From positions 1 to 64,000 of the forward strand of contig CAYSAG010000001.1 in assembly GCA_964428935.1 (NCBI GenBank): 64,000 nt of DNA, in the 5' to 3' direction. Within the stretch, counting starts at the first letter, position 1; every line of letters starts with the position of its first letter. The notes under the pieces are model-generated. The model was not told the origin of the DNA. It ran no database searches and saw nothing but the letters and a program-made list of their open reading frames with translations. This document shows, piece by piece, positions 27,255 to 36,993 of the stretch. The position numbers and the translations under genes are program-made. This stretch comes from JAADHY01 sp964428935 (GTDB lineage: Bacteria; Planctomycetota; Planctomycetia; Planctomycetales; Planctomycetaceae).

Positions 27255-29594
27255 GTGTTGGATCGACGAAACTTCCTGGTCCGACTGGGCGTGGTCGCCG
27301 GATCGGCCATGCTGTGTTCGTGCCGTGAGGACGGCAAGGTCGAGCTGCAACCGCTGACGTCGGACGAAGGGATTCGTTGGGACAAGGCCCCGTGCCGTTT
27401 CTGCGGTACCGGCTGCGGAGTCGAAGTGGGGGTGAAGGACGGCCGCGTCGTGGCGGTCCGCGGGGACCAGCAGTGCGACGTCAACCGCGGCCTGTTGTGC
27501 GTCAAGGGCTACCACCTGCCTGCCATTCTTTACGGCAAAGACCGTCTGAAGTACCCGCTGCTCCGCAAACCAGACGGCGGCTGGAAGCGAATTTCGTGGG
27601 ACGAAGCGCTGAACCTGGTCGCTCAAAAATTCAAAGAAGCCCTTGAGCAGCATGGGCCCGAGTCGGTGGCCGTCTACGGCAGCGGTCAGTGGACCATCTT
27701 CGACGGCTACGCGGCGCTGAAGTGGGTCAAGGGCGGCATGCGGAGCAACAACATTGACCCGAACGCCCGACTGTGCATGGCCAGCGCCGTCATGGCGTTT
27801 GTCACGCAGTTTCAGAGCGACGAGCCGATGGGCTGTTACGACGACTTCGAGTACGGCCAGGACTTCGTCCTCTGGGGCAACAACATGGCTGAAATGCACC
27901 CGGTCCTGTTCAGCCGAATTTTGGAGAACAAGCGCCAGAACCCGACCGTTCGAATCATCGACGTCGCGACTCGCTGGACGCCCACCTCCGACTACGCCGA
28001 CGTGTTCGTCCAGTTCCGACCCGGCACGGACCTGGCCTTGGCCAACGGCATTCTGCACCTGTTGGTCGAAACGGACCGGGTCAACCACGCGTTCATTGAA
28101 GAAAACGTGGTTTTCAAGCGGGGGATTGAGGACCTGGAGCAAATTGGCTACGGGTGCTACGGCGAGCAGGCCGAGCGGTACACGTTCAAGGACAAGGCAC
28201 GAGACAGCTCGTTCGAGGAACTGCGTCAGTTCCTCAAGGACTACACGCCGGAGAAAGTCAGCCAGATTACCGGCGTTCCTGTGGAGCAGATTCACCTGCT
28301 GGCGGACATCTACGGTGACTTCTCTCGCAGAACCGTCAGCCTGTGGTGCATGGGGGTGAATCAGCACGTCCGCGGAACCTGGATGAACAACCTTATCAAC
28401 AACCTGCACCTGCTGACGGGCAAGATTAGCCAGCCGGGCAACAATCCATTCAGTCTGACCGGCCAGCCGTCGGCGTGCGGCACGGTACGTGAAGTCGGCA
28501 CGTTGTCGAACCGGCTGCCGGCTGACTTGGTGGTCGTGAAAGAGGAGCACCGGGCGATTGCCGAAAAAATTTGGGGCCTGCCGCCGGGAACCATTCCTGC
28601 CAAGCCGGGCTACCACACGGTCGACATGTTTCGGGCGTTGAGCCGCGGAGACATCAAGGCCATGTGGATTCAATGCACGAACCCGTGGGTGACGTTGCCG
28701 AACCTGACCCGTTTCCAACGCAAGCCCGGAGACGGTCGGTTCGTCGTCGTCAGTGACATTTACCCCACTCCCACGACGGCCGTCGCCGACTTGGTGCTGC
28801 CTTCGGCGGCTTGGGTCGAGCGGGAAGGAATGTTCGGCAACAGCGAGCGACGGACTCAGCACTGGAACAAAATGGTCGAACCGCCGGGCGAGGCCAAGGA
28901 GGACGCCTGGCAAATCATTCAGGTCGCCAAACGCATGGGCATGGGACACCTCTTCCCGTGGCCGGACGACGACTGGCACAAGCCCATGTTCGAGGAGTAC
29001 CGGCAGTTCACGCTCGGCACCGGCAAGGACCTGGCCAGTTACGAGGAACTGAAGGCGGCCCGAGGCCTGCGCTGGCCCGTCGTCAACGGAAAGGAGACCC
29101 GCTACCGCTACGCGGCCGGCTACGACCCGTACGTCAAGAAGAAGTCGGGCGTCCATTTCTACAAGGCCAAGGGGTACGGCGAACGAGCGGCGGTGTGGAT
29201 TCGGCCGTACCACCCGCCGGCCGAAGTGCCGGACGAGCAGTACCCGTTCTGGCTGTGCACCGGGCGGGTGTTGGAGCATTGGCACACCGGCTCCATGACC
29301 CGCCGGGTTCGGCAGCTTCACCAAGCCGTGCCGCAAGGGTACGTCGAGGTGAATCGAGCGGACGCGGCCGAGCTGGGCATTCGGTCGGGCGACCTGGTGC
29401 GAGTGGTCAGCCGTCGCGGCGAAGTCGTGCTGCCCGCACTGGTGGACGGCCGCGGCAAGCCTCCGAAAGGCTCGGTCTTCATTCCGTTCTTCGACGAGAA
29501 AAAACTGGCCAACCTGCTCACGCTGGACGCCATGGACTGCATTAGCAAAGAGCCGGACTTCAAGAAGTGCGCCGTCCGAGTGGAGAAGGTCTAA
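27255..29594 (+). CDS. napA: periplasmic nitrate reductase catalytic subunit
   Basis: This encodes 779 residues. The GTG at 27255 is preferred: AAGGAAC lies just upstream and it begins a Tat signal (DRRNFLVRLG). The signal region ends in Cys21/Cys23, possibly a lipobox-like site. The 4Fe-4S ligands are Cys47, Cys50, Cys54 and Cys82, followed by Lys84 for electron transfer. Cys174 in DPNARLCMASAV is the molybdenum ligand typical of NapA rather than Asp (NarG) or selenocysteine. The bis-MGD enzyme reduces nitrate to nitrite in the periplasm. napB follows after 2 bases. No napD chaperone gene is in view. Confidence 0.93.
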   Translation: MLDRRNFLVRLGVVAGSAMLCSCREDGKVELQPLTSDEGIRWDKAPCRFCGTGCGVEVGVKDGRVVAVRGDQQCDVNRGLLCVKGYHLPAILYGKDRLKYPLLRKPDGGWKRISWDEALNLVAQKFKEALEQHGPESVAVYGSGQWTIFDGYAALKWVKGGMRSNNIDPNARLCMASAVMAFVTQFQSDEPMGCYDDFEYGQDFVLWGNNMAEMHPVLFSRILENKRQNPTVRIIDVATRWTPTSDYADVFVQFRPGTDLALANGILHLLVETDRVNHAFIEENVVFKRGIEDLEQIGYGCYGEQAERYTFKDKARDSSFEELRQFLKDYTPEKVSQITGVPVEQIHLLADIYGDFSRRTVSLWCMGVNQHVRGTWMNNLINNLHLLTGKISQPGNNPFSLTGQPSACGTVREVGTLSNRLPADLVVVKEEHRAIAEKIWGLPPGTIPAKPGYHTVDMFRALSRGDIKAMWIQCTNPWVTLPNLTRFQRKPGDGRFVVVSDIYPTPTTAVADLVLPSAAWVEREGMFGNSERRTQHWNKMVEPPGEAKEDAWQIIQVAKRMGMGHLFPWPDDDWHKPMFEEYRQFTLGTGKDLASYEELKAARGLRWPVVNGKETRYRYAAGYDPYVKKKSGVHFYKAKGYGERAAVWIRPYHPPAEVPDEQYPFWLCTGRVLEHWHTGSMTRRVRQLHQAVPQGYVEVNRADAAELGIRSGDLVRVVSRRGEVVLPALVDGRGKPPKGSVFIPFFDEKKLANLLTLDAMDCISKEPDFKKCAVRVEKV

Positions 29595-29596
29595 GG

Positions 29597-30184
29597 ATGA
29601 AAACGCTTCCGTGGATTGTTGTGCTGGGCGTCGTCGCCGGCTTGGCGGGCTGTAACCAGCCGGCCGGTCCGCAGACGGCGTCGCCTGAAGGCCTGACGGT
29701 CGCCACCTGGGCGGAACGGGCGGAGCGGCGGGCTTACGACGGAGCTCCACCGGTCATTCCCCACCCGCCGCTGTCGGGCCGCTGCGTCGAGTGCCACACG
29801 GCGGAAGGCAGCGTCCGACCGCCCATTGGAGTCGCTCCGGCCAACCCGCACCTGAAAACACCGGGAATGAGCGACGCCAGCCGGTGTCGACAATGTCACG
29901 TGTTCAAAGTGACGGACGACCGTTTTGCCGTCAACGACTTTCAGCCGCTGCGGCGCAGCAGCCCTTACGGCGAGCGGGCTCACGCGCTGGCGCCACCCAC
30001 CATTCCACACCCGCTTTGGATGCACGAAGACTGCGCGGCGTGCCACGCCGGACCAGCCGCTCGGCCCGAGATTCGTTGTACGCACCCCGAGCGGCTCCGT
30101 TGCCGCCAGTGCCACGCCGCCTCGCAGCCGCCGGAAGCTCTGGCCGGCGCCACTTTTGAGCCCATTGAGCTGAAGGTGAATTGA
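29597..30184 (+). CDS. napB: tetraheme NapB-like electron transfer subunit
   Basis: This encodes 195 residues with a lipoprotein signal (LAGC, Cys19). Canonical NapB binds two hemes; this protein has four CxxCH sites (Cys63, 97, 146, 169). They fall in two similar halves, each starting PPxIPHP (residues 51-57 and 133-139) and holding two heme motifs, so a NapB-like unit seems duplicated. It starts 2 bases after napA and should feed electrons to the 4Fe-4S cluster of NapA. AAGG precedes the ATG. Confidence 0.85.
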   Translation: MKTLPWIVVLGVVAGLAGCNQPAGPQTASPEGLTVATWAERAERRAYDGAPPVIPHPPLSGRCVECHTAEGSVRPPIGVAPANPHLKTPGMSDASRCRQCHVFKVTDDRFAVNDFQPLRRSSPYGERAHALAPPTIPHPLWMHEDCAACHAGPAARPEIRCTHPERLRCRQCHAASQPPEALAGATFEPIELKVN

Positions 30185-30590
30185 CCACGACGGTCCACAG
30201 ACCGTCCGGCTTCTGACTTCGAGCCCGCTCTGGCTCGTCCCGCGTCGGCGGCCGCAGTCCGCGCGCCCGCCTGCCCGCTCTGCTCGTGTCTTCGCCACGC
30301 CGAGTTGCCTCACGACGGGAACCGGCCGCCGACCCCGGCTGTTTCCGCCTTGGCTTGTGCAAGTTTCCCGCTTTCTGCAAAATGCCGGGCGAGACTCTGA
30401 ACCGCTCCCAGCGTTCAGAGCTCTGTTGCATCGGTGGGCCACCGAACGCAAGACTCACCGGCAAGACGAGTTCGAGGCTGCGCGTGGAGGTCGCGGCTGG
30501 CCGGCCCAGCGTCGGAGCCGTCTCTGCGCGACGCCCTTCGTCTGTTAGACGGCACGCAGCTCGCACGACGAAGACAGCAGGGGACCGTTC
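30185..30590. other. 406-base intergenic region
   Basis: This lies between napB and the heptaheme cytochrome gene. I see no coding, terminator or RNA signal. It is long for an operon spacer, so the downstream pair may have its own promoter. Confidence 0.45.
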
Positions 30591-32867
30591 ATGAGCAACC
30601 GACAGGCAACACGGACACGCGTTCTCGGAACCGCTCGTTCTCGCCCACGGCACTGGTCCCGGCCTCCCGCTCGACGTCTGACCGCGCTGGCCGGTGCGGC
30701 TTTCCTGCTGGCCGCTTTTGTGACCCGCACGTCCTTTTGCCAGCAGAACCGCTTCGCCACCGAAGACAGCCGAAGTGAGTACGTCCACTGGATTGAGCTG
30801 CGAGACACCTCGGGCAACGTCATTAACCCGGCTGACCCCAACGCACCGCCGTACTCGCCTCGCCACACCTGCGGCAAGTGCCACGACTACGAGGCCATTT
30901 CTCAGGGCCACCACTTCAACCAGCTTCTCGGGAACACCCCGGCGGGACGTCCCGGCGAGCCGCTGATTTGGACCGACCTGCGCACGGGCACGCAGCTCCC
31001 TCTTTCCTACCGAGGTTGGCCTGGAACGTACAAGCCAGCCGAGGTGGGGTTGACCTGTTGGGACGTGGTGCTGAAGTTCGGCGGTCACTTGCCCGGCGGT
31101 GGTCCGGGCGAGCCGCCGAAAGAGGCTCTGGACCAGACGCCCGCTGCGACTGCCGGTGGCTCCTCGACCGCCCAAGCCGACAGCCCGTCGGCCGGCGCCG
31201 GTTCGGCCTCCTCGGCGAAGGAACAGCCCGCTCAGACAGGTTCGCAGTCGGGCCAGGAAGCCGGCCGGTCCGCGGGGACGCCGCAGGAACCGACTCGGTG
31301 GAAGCTGTCCGGCTCGTTCGAAATTGACTGTCTGATTTGTCACAGTGCCGGAGGTGGTTACAGCACGCACCTTCGGGCGGCCGAGGTCGAAAAGCAGAAC
31401 TTGGCGTGGGCTCCGACCGTCGCCGCCGCGTTGGCCGACGTCAAAGGGTCCGTCAAGACTCTGCCCGACTCGTTCGACCCGTCGCAGCCCTCCGACCCGA
31501 ACCGCCCGGGCCCCAAGTTGCCTCAAACGGTCTACCGACAGGGCCGGTTCGTCGAGAGCAACAAGGTGTTGATTGAAGTGGTTCGCCGACCGCCCAACAG
31601 CGCCTGCTACTACTGCCACACGAACCGCATTGTTGGACCAGACGCTCCGGCCGAGTGGACGCGGGACGAAGACGTGCACGTCGAAGCCGGCTTGGCTTGC
31701 GCCGACTGCCACCGCAACGGCTTGGCTCACCACACGGTGCGCGGTTTCGAGGGGGAGCAGCACCCGACGGGCGAGTCGGTGGAGTCTTTCACGTGCCGCG
31801 GGTGCCACTTGGGAAGCGGACATGAGCTGGCCGCGCGGGGCGGCCACTTCGCGGCTCCCCACCCCTTGCACAAGGGCCTTCCGCCGCTGCACTTCGACAA
31901 GCTGACCTGCACCGCGTGCCACTCCGGACCGGTGCCGGGCGAAAAGCCGTTGCTCGTCCAGACCTCGCTGGCTCACGACTTGGGCCAGCCGGGTCACCGT
32001 CACGCCGACGACCCGCCGCAAATTGTCGCCCCCGTCTTCCTGAAGAACAAACAAGGCCAGTTGGCTCCGTACCGGCTCGTGTGGGCAGCCTTCTGGGGAT
32101 TGATGAAAGGCGACCAGGTGGAACCGCTCAACCCGGAGCAGGCTTACAAAGAACTGCGTCGCGTTTTGCGAGTCCGTCGCGACATTCGCAAGGAGCTGGT
32201 GCGGGTGCGGTTGTCGACGGACGAAAAGGCGAAGGTGTTGGGAAAAGAACGGGCGAGCGTGCCCGAGTTTCGACTGACTGAGGAAGAAAAGCAGAAACTG
32301 GAAGAGTTGCTGAACCAGAAGCGAGCGGAAGGCGTTCCCGAAAAGTTGGCCGCCGCTCTGGCCGACCTGGCGAAAAAGCACCCGGACGCCACGCCTGTGT
32401 ACGTGGCCAGCGGAAAGGTTTACCGGCTGGCGGCGGACGGGAAGTCGGTGGAAGAGTTCGACCACCCGGCGGCCGAGCCGTACGCGTGGCCGTTGGCTCA
32501 CGACGTCCGACCGGCTGCCCAAGCCCTTGGAGCCGGAGGCTGCACCGACTGCCACTCCGACAGCTCACCGCTCTTCTACGCCACCCTGACCGCTCTCGGC
32601 CCCCTGCCTGACCGACAGCCGAAAAAAGCCACTTTCTACGAACTGCAAGGGTTTGACGCCCAGCTGTTGAGCGTGTGGAACCTGTCGTTCCGCGGACGCT
32701 CGGCGTTCAAGTGGTTCGGGTTTGTCGCCACGGGCTTGACCGGACTGGTTCTGCTGGTCGCTCTGTTGGTCGGACTGAACGGGTTGGTGCGTCTGGCGTG
32801 GGTCGGGCGTCGGTCGAGCTCGAAGGAGGCCGGCGCGAGTTCGAACCGGTCTGAGACGTCTTCGTAA
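30591..32867 (+). CDS. membrane-anchored heptaheme cytochrome c
   Basis: This encodes 758 residues. The ATG has GGGG about 6 bases upstream. An N-terminal hydrophobic segment (about 29-44) serves as signal. Seven CxxCH motifs occur: CGKCH (Cys94), CLICH (about 246), CYYCH (about 340), CADCH (about 370), CRGCH (about 402), CTACH (about 440) and CTDCH (about 651). A Ser/Ala/Gln-rich linker lies at about 175-230, a long charged helical insert at about 510-600, and a C-terminal membrane helix at about 713-740. It probably relays electrons between the quinol side and periplasmic reductases. Family otherwise unrecognised. Confidence 0.85.
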   Translation: MSNRQATRTRVLGTARSRPRHWSRPPARRLTALAGAAFLLAAFVTRTSFCQQNRFATEDSRSEYVHWIELRDTSGNVINPADPNAPPYSPRHTCGKCHDYEAISQGHHFNQLLGNTPAGRPGEPLIWTDLRTGTQLPLSYRGWPGTYKPAEVGLTCWDVVLKFGGHLPGGGPGEPPKEALDQTPAATAGGSSTAQADSPSAGAGSASSAKEQPAQTGSQSGQEAGRSAGTPQEPTRWKLSGSFEIDCLICHSAGGGYSTHLRAAEVEKQNLAWAPTVAAALADVKGSVKTLPDSFDPSQPSDPNRPGPKLPQTVYRQGRFVESNKVLIEVVRRPPNSACYYCHTNRIVGPDAPAEWTRDEDVHVEAGLACADCHRNGLAHHTVRGFEGEQHPTGESVESFTCRGCHLGSGHELAARGGHFAAPHPLHKGLPPLHFDKLTCTACHSGPVPGEKPLLVQTSLAHDLGQPGHRHADDPPQIVAPVFLKNKQGQLAPYRLVWAAFWGLMKGDQVEPLNPEQAYKELRRVLRVRRDIRKELVRVRLSTDEKAKVLGKERASVPEFRLTEEEKQKLEELLNQKRAEGVPEKLAAALADLAKKHPDATPVYVASGKVYRLAADGKSVEEFDHPAAEPYAWPLAHDVRPAAQALGAGGCTDCHSDSSPLFYATLTALGPLPDRQPKKATFYELQGFDAQLLSVWNLSFRGRSAFKWFGFVATGLTGLVLLVALLVGLNGLVRLAWVGRRSSSKEAGASSNRSETSS

Positions 32868-33081
32868 CTCGAGCGGCCGTCGGGTTGGGCCGGCCCGCTG
32901 CGAGGGAAAGAGCCGCCGGCGTCGAGGCAAAACTCGGAGAACGGCTGAAGCGGTCTGGCCGGCCCGCCCCTTCGAGACGAGAACAGAAACCCGAGACGGT
33001 TCCCGCCCGGCCGTCGGCCAGTGGCCGCAGCCGGCGTGTTCCGGAAGACTCCAACTGGGACAGACAAGACGGAGAACCCCA

Positions 33082-33690
33082 ATGGCTGTGCAGGCCGTTT
33101 TGGTTCAACTGGCGTTCGTTGGACGCCAGACGTTCCTCCAAGTGACAGCGGTTCTGGGCCTGGCCGTTTTGGCTGCGGTGGTCCTGCACGTGCTCGGTTC
33201 GCTGGTGGCCCGAGCTCGCGGTTGGCGTCCGCCGCAACGTCCGCGGTGGAGTTGGTGGGAGCGACTGCTTTACTGGGTCACCGTCTTGGCCGTGGCCGTT
33301 CCGGCGGTCACCTCGCTGCTTTCGGTCGTCCTCCACGGACACATGGAAGACTGGTGGCTGCTGGCACACATGGTCGGCGCCGGCACGTTGCTGGGCGTGT
33401 TGCCTTTGCTCGCTCTGACCTGGGCCTGGCCCTGCCGCTTCCGGCTCAAGGAACAACTCCCGCCACCGGACGGCGAACGGTTCGGCTGGCTGGCCAAGCT
33501 GGCCTTCTGGCTGTTCCTGCTGGCCGCTTTTGTCACGGCCGCCAGCATGCTGGCCAGCATGTTGCCGTTGTTCGGCACGTCCACACTGGCGGCGTTGATT
33601 GACCTGCACCGCTACGCGGGCACCGCCACAGTGGCGGCCGCTTTGCTGCACCTGTACGCGGTCGTGGCACAGAAAGCGAAGCTGGCTTGA
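33082..33690 (+). CDS. membrane heme-b candidate (cytochrome b561-like)
   Basis: This encodes 202 residues with four to five membrane helices. Histidines sit within or at the ends of helices (VVLHVLGS, VVLHGHMEDWWLLAHMVGAG, LHRYAGTATVAAALLHLYAV), the arrangement of diheme membrane cytochromes such as b561 or formate-dehydrogenase gamma subunits. It closes the plus-strand cluster after the heptaheme cytochrome, so it may be that protein's quinol-reactive partner. The heme assignment is inferred. Confidence 0.75.
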   Translation: MAVQAVLVQLAFVGRQTFLQVTAVLGLAVLAAVVLHVLGSLVARARGWRPPQRPRWSWWERLLYWVTVLAVAVPAVTSLLSVVLHGHMEDWWLLAHMVGAGTLLGVLPLLALTWAWPCRFRLKEQLPPPDGERFGWLAKLAFWLFLLAAFVTAASMLASMLPLFGTSTLAALIDLHRYAGTATVAAALLHLYAVVAQKAKLA

Positions 33691-33789
33691 CGAAAGTCAG
33701 CCTGGACAAGTCGGTCTGTCGTGGTCCGTCCACTTCGGTTGCTCGCCGGGCACGGCTGGCGCTGGCGTCTTGGCTGGCCGGAGGGCCGC

Positions 33790-34776
33790 TCACGTCACCG
33801 GCCCGAAGTGTTCCCCCCACTGCTCGGACAGCGGCTTGCCCAGAGCAATGGCCTGCGCGTACTCGTCGGTGCCCAGCGGTTGAAACCGCTTCAGCATTTC
33901 GACGTTCTGCCGAACCTGCTGCTTGTTGTGGACGCCAATGTTCGCGCTGACCACACCGGGCGTACTGAGCGCGTAGCGGAACGCCAGCTCCAAGTGCTCC
34001 AGCGGCATTTCCGGCGGCGCTTTCGGGTTGGCGTACGAGCCCTTCTTCCGATTGGCTCCGCCGAAAACCTTCATGGCCACAATGCCCACGTTGTGTTTGC
34101 GGGCGACCGGCAAAACGGTCTTCTCGAAGCCGTACGTGTGTCGGTCGACGAAGTTGACCACGGTCAGAAGCACGTCGACTTCGCCGGTTTCCAACACCTC
34201 AATGAACTTGTGCGGCCGGTTGTGTCCGGAAATGCCGAGGAACCGAAACTTCCCGGCCTTCTTCTGCTTGACCAGCCAGGTGAAGACACCTTCGTCGGTC
34301 AAGCCTTTCTTCGTGTCGCGGTCTCCCACGCTGTGGTAGTAGACCAAGTCCAGGTAGTCGGTCTTGAGTAACCGAAACGACTTCGACAGCGACTTCTCGG
34401 CCACGCTCACGTCGTCAGCCATGACCTTCGTGGCCAGGAAGACGTCCTTTCGACGGCGTCCCAGCGCCAGTCCAATGCCCTCTTCCGCCTGCTTGTACGC
34501 GGGAGCCGCGTCAATGAAGTTGATTCCCAGGTCAATGGCGTAGTTGACAATCTCGGCGATTTGCGGTGGCGGAATCTTGGGACAAATGCCGCAGGGAGCG
34601 GTGCCCAGGCACAGCCGAGTCACCGAGACGCCCGTTCGTCCCAGCACTTGCCGAGGCAACTCGGTGTCGGCGGCCTCGGCCCACCGGGCCTCGGCCAGAA
34701 ACCAACTGCCGGCCGCAACTCCCGACTGCTTCAAGAACGTTCGACGCGTGACGAGCTGGAAGAACCGACGGGACAT
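33790..34776 (-). CDS. Tat-exported aldo/keto reductase
   Basis: This encodes 328 residues. AAGGAGAG sits directly upstream of the chosen ATG, which begins a Tat signal (RRTFLKQSG with a cleavage site near residue 35). The aldo/keto reductase tetrad is visible: Asp89, Tyr94, Lys117 and His148. A Cys-rich loop (PCGICPK, residues 61-67) is unusual. The family reduces carbonyls with NADPH; how an exported member is supplied with cofactor is unclear, as for many planctomycete homologues. It is transcribed divergently from the Gfo/Idh gene. Confidence 0.88.
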   Translation of the reverse strand: MSRRFFQLVTRRTFLKQSGVAAGSWFLAEARWAEAADTELPRQVLGRTGVSVTRLCLGTAPCGICPKIPPPQIAEIVNYAIDLGINFIDAAPAYKQAEEGIGLALGRRRKDVFLATKVMADDVSVAEKSLSKSFRLLKTDYLDLVYYHSVGDRDTKKGLTDEGVFTWLVKQKKAGKFRFLGISGHNRPHKFIEVLETGEVDVLLTVVNFVDRHTYGFEKTVLPVARKHNVGIVAMKVFGGANRKKGSYANPKAPPEMPLEHLELAFRYALSTPGVVSANIGVHNKQQVRQNVEMLKRFQPLGTDEYAQAIALGKPLSEQWGEHFGPVT

Positions 34777-35323
34777 GTTTCTCTCCTTCAACAAACCAGC
34801 AGGGCATTGAGTGAGGTTGTTCGGTCCAGGGTTCGCCGGTTTGCGGGAAAACGAGTCTTGAGCGGCACCGTCGCCGAGCGGCTTGGTGCCGTTTTCATTT
34901 GAGGACCGGAGGACCGTGCTCGGGCGCGAACACCGAAGAGTCGTTGTTTTGAGCTCGCGCCGAGACGGTCGCCTCGTTTGGAGTGGGTCGTCGGTTTGGT
35001 CGACGGCACGTTTGGGCCGTCCTTGGGTTCTGATTCTACCGCGTCGAAACCGCAGGGGCAAAACCGACGCGGCTCGGACGTCGGCCGAGGCGTCCCTGCT
35101 GGAAGTGGCGGTTCGGTTCAGGTAAGTTGGTTCGCGGTGCGTGGAGTGGGCCGTGGTGTCTCGTAGGGCGGTCCGCTCCGCCGCGAGACCAGCTTCGGCC
35201 GACGGCAACGGCGGACGAAACCGGGCGGGCCGAGGCAGGTGCGTTGGAACCGACTCGCGGACGTGGCTAGTGAATGGAAAGTCGTTCGTTCGGCCGGTCG
35301 ACTGAAGACAGGAGCGAGAGGCC
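34777..35323. other. 547-base divergent intergenic region
   Basis: This lies between two divergently transcribed exported oxidoreductase genes and should contain both promoters. No coding potential, repeat or clear box was recognised. Confidence 0.45.
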
Positions 35324-36679
35324 ATGACTAATCGACGGGATTTCTTGAAGACGGCGTTGGGCGGTGTGGCGGCTTGGCAGGCCTTGCAGCGAGGAGCGTT
35401 CGCTGCGGGAAGCGAGTCGCCGTTGCGAGTGGCGTTGATTGGAAGCGGCTGGTACGGAAAGACAGACCTCTTTCATTTGATTCAGGTCGCGCCGGTCGAG
35501 GTGGTCGGGCTGTGCGACGTCGACAAGCGAATGGTCAGCGAGGCGGCCGAGCTGGTTTCGCAGCGGCAGAGGTCTGGCAAGCGGCCGCCGACCTACGGAG
35601 ACTACCGCCGGTTGCTTTCCGAGCAGAAGCCGGAGGTCGTTTTGATTGCCACGCCGGACCACTGGCATTGTCTGCCCATGGTGGCGGCGTGTCAGGCCGG
35701 CGCGGACGTCTACGTCCAGAAGCCCATTAGTTACGACGTGGTCGAAGGGCGAGCCATGGTGGCGGCGGCTCGAAAGTACCGCCGAACCGTGCAGGTGGGG
35801 CTGCAGCGTCGAAGCACCCCGCACTTGCTCGAAGCGTTCGAGCGGTTCATTCAGTCGGGCAAGCTGGGGCGAATCGCCTACGTCGACGTTCACAGTTACT
35901 ACGGCAGTCCGAAAGACTTTCCGCCGAACGAGCCGCCGCCGGACTACTTGGACTGGGAAATGTACGTCGGGCCGGCCAAGTGGCGCGACTACAACCCGGG
36001 CATTCACCCGCGGCGTTGGCGGGCTTGTCGCGAGTTCAGCAACGGACAGACGGGCGACTTGTGCGTGCACTTCTTTGACTTGGTTCGTTACTTCCTGGGG
36101 CTGCGGTGGCCGCGACGCATTTCGGCCACCGGTGGCATTCTCATGCGCAGCCCGAACACGAACATTAACGTTCACGACACCCAGACCGCGTTGTTCGACT
36201 ACGGCGAGGTTCAGGTGGTGTGGAACCAGCGGAACTGGGGTCAGAACCCCGAGCCGGATTACCCGTGGGGAGCGACGTTGTACGGCGAGAAAGGGACGTT
36301 GAAACTCAGCGTTCGCTCGTACGACTTCATTCCGAAGCGGCGAGGGCAGCGGGTCCACCGCGACTACCTGGACGAGCGGGACAAGTACCCGGAGGACGTC
36401 CAGCACAAGGAAACGGAGCTGTTTGCTGCGCCAGCCACACGCCGTCACATGCAGAACTTCCTGGCTGCACGCCGCGAGGGCAAGCGGCCAGTCGCCGACA
36501 TTGAAGAAGGGTTCATTTCGTCTGCCTGCTGTATTCTGGCCAACTTGTCCATGGAGCTGGGGCGAGACCTTCACTTGGACCCGAAGACGGGCGAAGTGCT
36601 GGGCGACGAAGAGGCCAAGCAGCGGTTGGCTCGTCCCTACCGCGACGGCTGGCAGCACCCAACACCCGAGACGGTGTGA
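35324..36679 (+). CDS. Tat-exported Gfo/Idh/MocA family oxidoreductase
   Basis: This encodes 451 residues. A Tat signal (NRRDFLKTALGG) is followed by a Rossmann fold (RVALIGSGWYGKTDL, then VVGLCDVDKR). The family EKP motif appears as VQKPIS, the variant usual in planctomycete paralogues. The substrate domain includes NGQTGDLCVHFFDLVRYFLG with the candidate catalytic His. GGAGCGAGAGG precedes the ATG. The family oxidises sugars or their derivatives with NAD(P). The divergent aldo/keto reductase suggests a shared carbohydrate pathway, but the substrate is unknown. Confidence 0.9.
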   Translation: MTNRRDFLKTALGGVAAWQALQRGAFAAGSESPLRVALIGSGWYGKTDLFHLIQVAPVEVVGLCDVDKRMVSEAAELVSQRQRSGKRPPTYGDYRRLLSEQKPEVVLIATPDHWHCLPMVAACQAGADVYVQKPISYDVVEGRAMVAAARKYRRTVQVGLQRRSTPHLLEAFERFIQSGKLGRIAYVDVHSYYGSPKDFPPNEPPPDYLDWEMYVGPAKWRDYNPGIHPRRWRACREFSNGQTGDLCVHFFDLVRYFLGLRWPRRISATGGILMRSPNTNINVHDTQTALFDYGEVQVVWNQRNWGQNPEPDYPWGATLYGEKGTLKLSVRSYDFIPKRRGQRVHRDYLDERDKYPEDVQHKETELFAAPATRRHMQNFLAARREGKRPVADIEEGFISSACCILANLSMELGRDLHLDPKTGEVLGDEEAKQRLARPYRDGWQHPTPETV

Positions 36680-36993
36680 GCGCGTCGGGCGACGCTCCGG
36701 CCGGCGCTGGCAATTTGTCGGGCAATGGCCTAACATGCGGCTGTCGTGACCGTCTGCCGAGTGGCGGGAGGCGTCGCGTGCCGGCGCTGCTTCGCGCTTC
36801 CCGGCGAGCAGTCGGGTCTGCAACCGCCGTTGGAACCGGACCTTGGTACCGGCCACGTCGGGTGGCGGTCCGTTGGGCGAAGACGACTTGGCCCTTCCGG
36901 CCACGACCCCGTCGCCACGCTCCGGCCGTTTCAGACCGAGCCGTCACGTCCAGTCAAGCTACACTTCGAAACGAAGAAAGGGAGACGCAAGTC
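36680..36993. other. 314-base intergenic region before ferritin
   Basis: No gene is seen. It should carry the ferritin promoter, but I recognise no Fur box or other operator. Confidence 0.4.

Noticed and set aside
26994..29750. 918-codon open frame antisense to napA
   Set aside because: It is the shadow of napA codon periodicity. napA has all cofactor ligands in the sense frame.
29931..32555. 874-codon open frame antisense to napB and the heptaheme cytochrome gene
   Set aside because: The sense strand carries eleven heme-binding motifs and signal sequences. The antisense translation has none.
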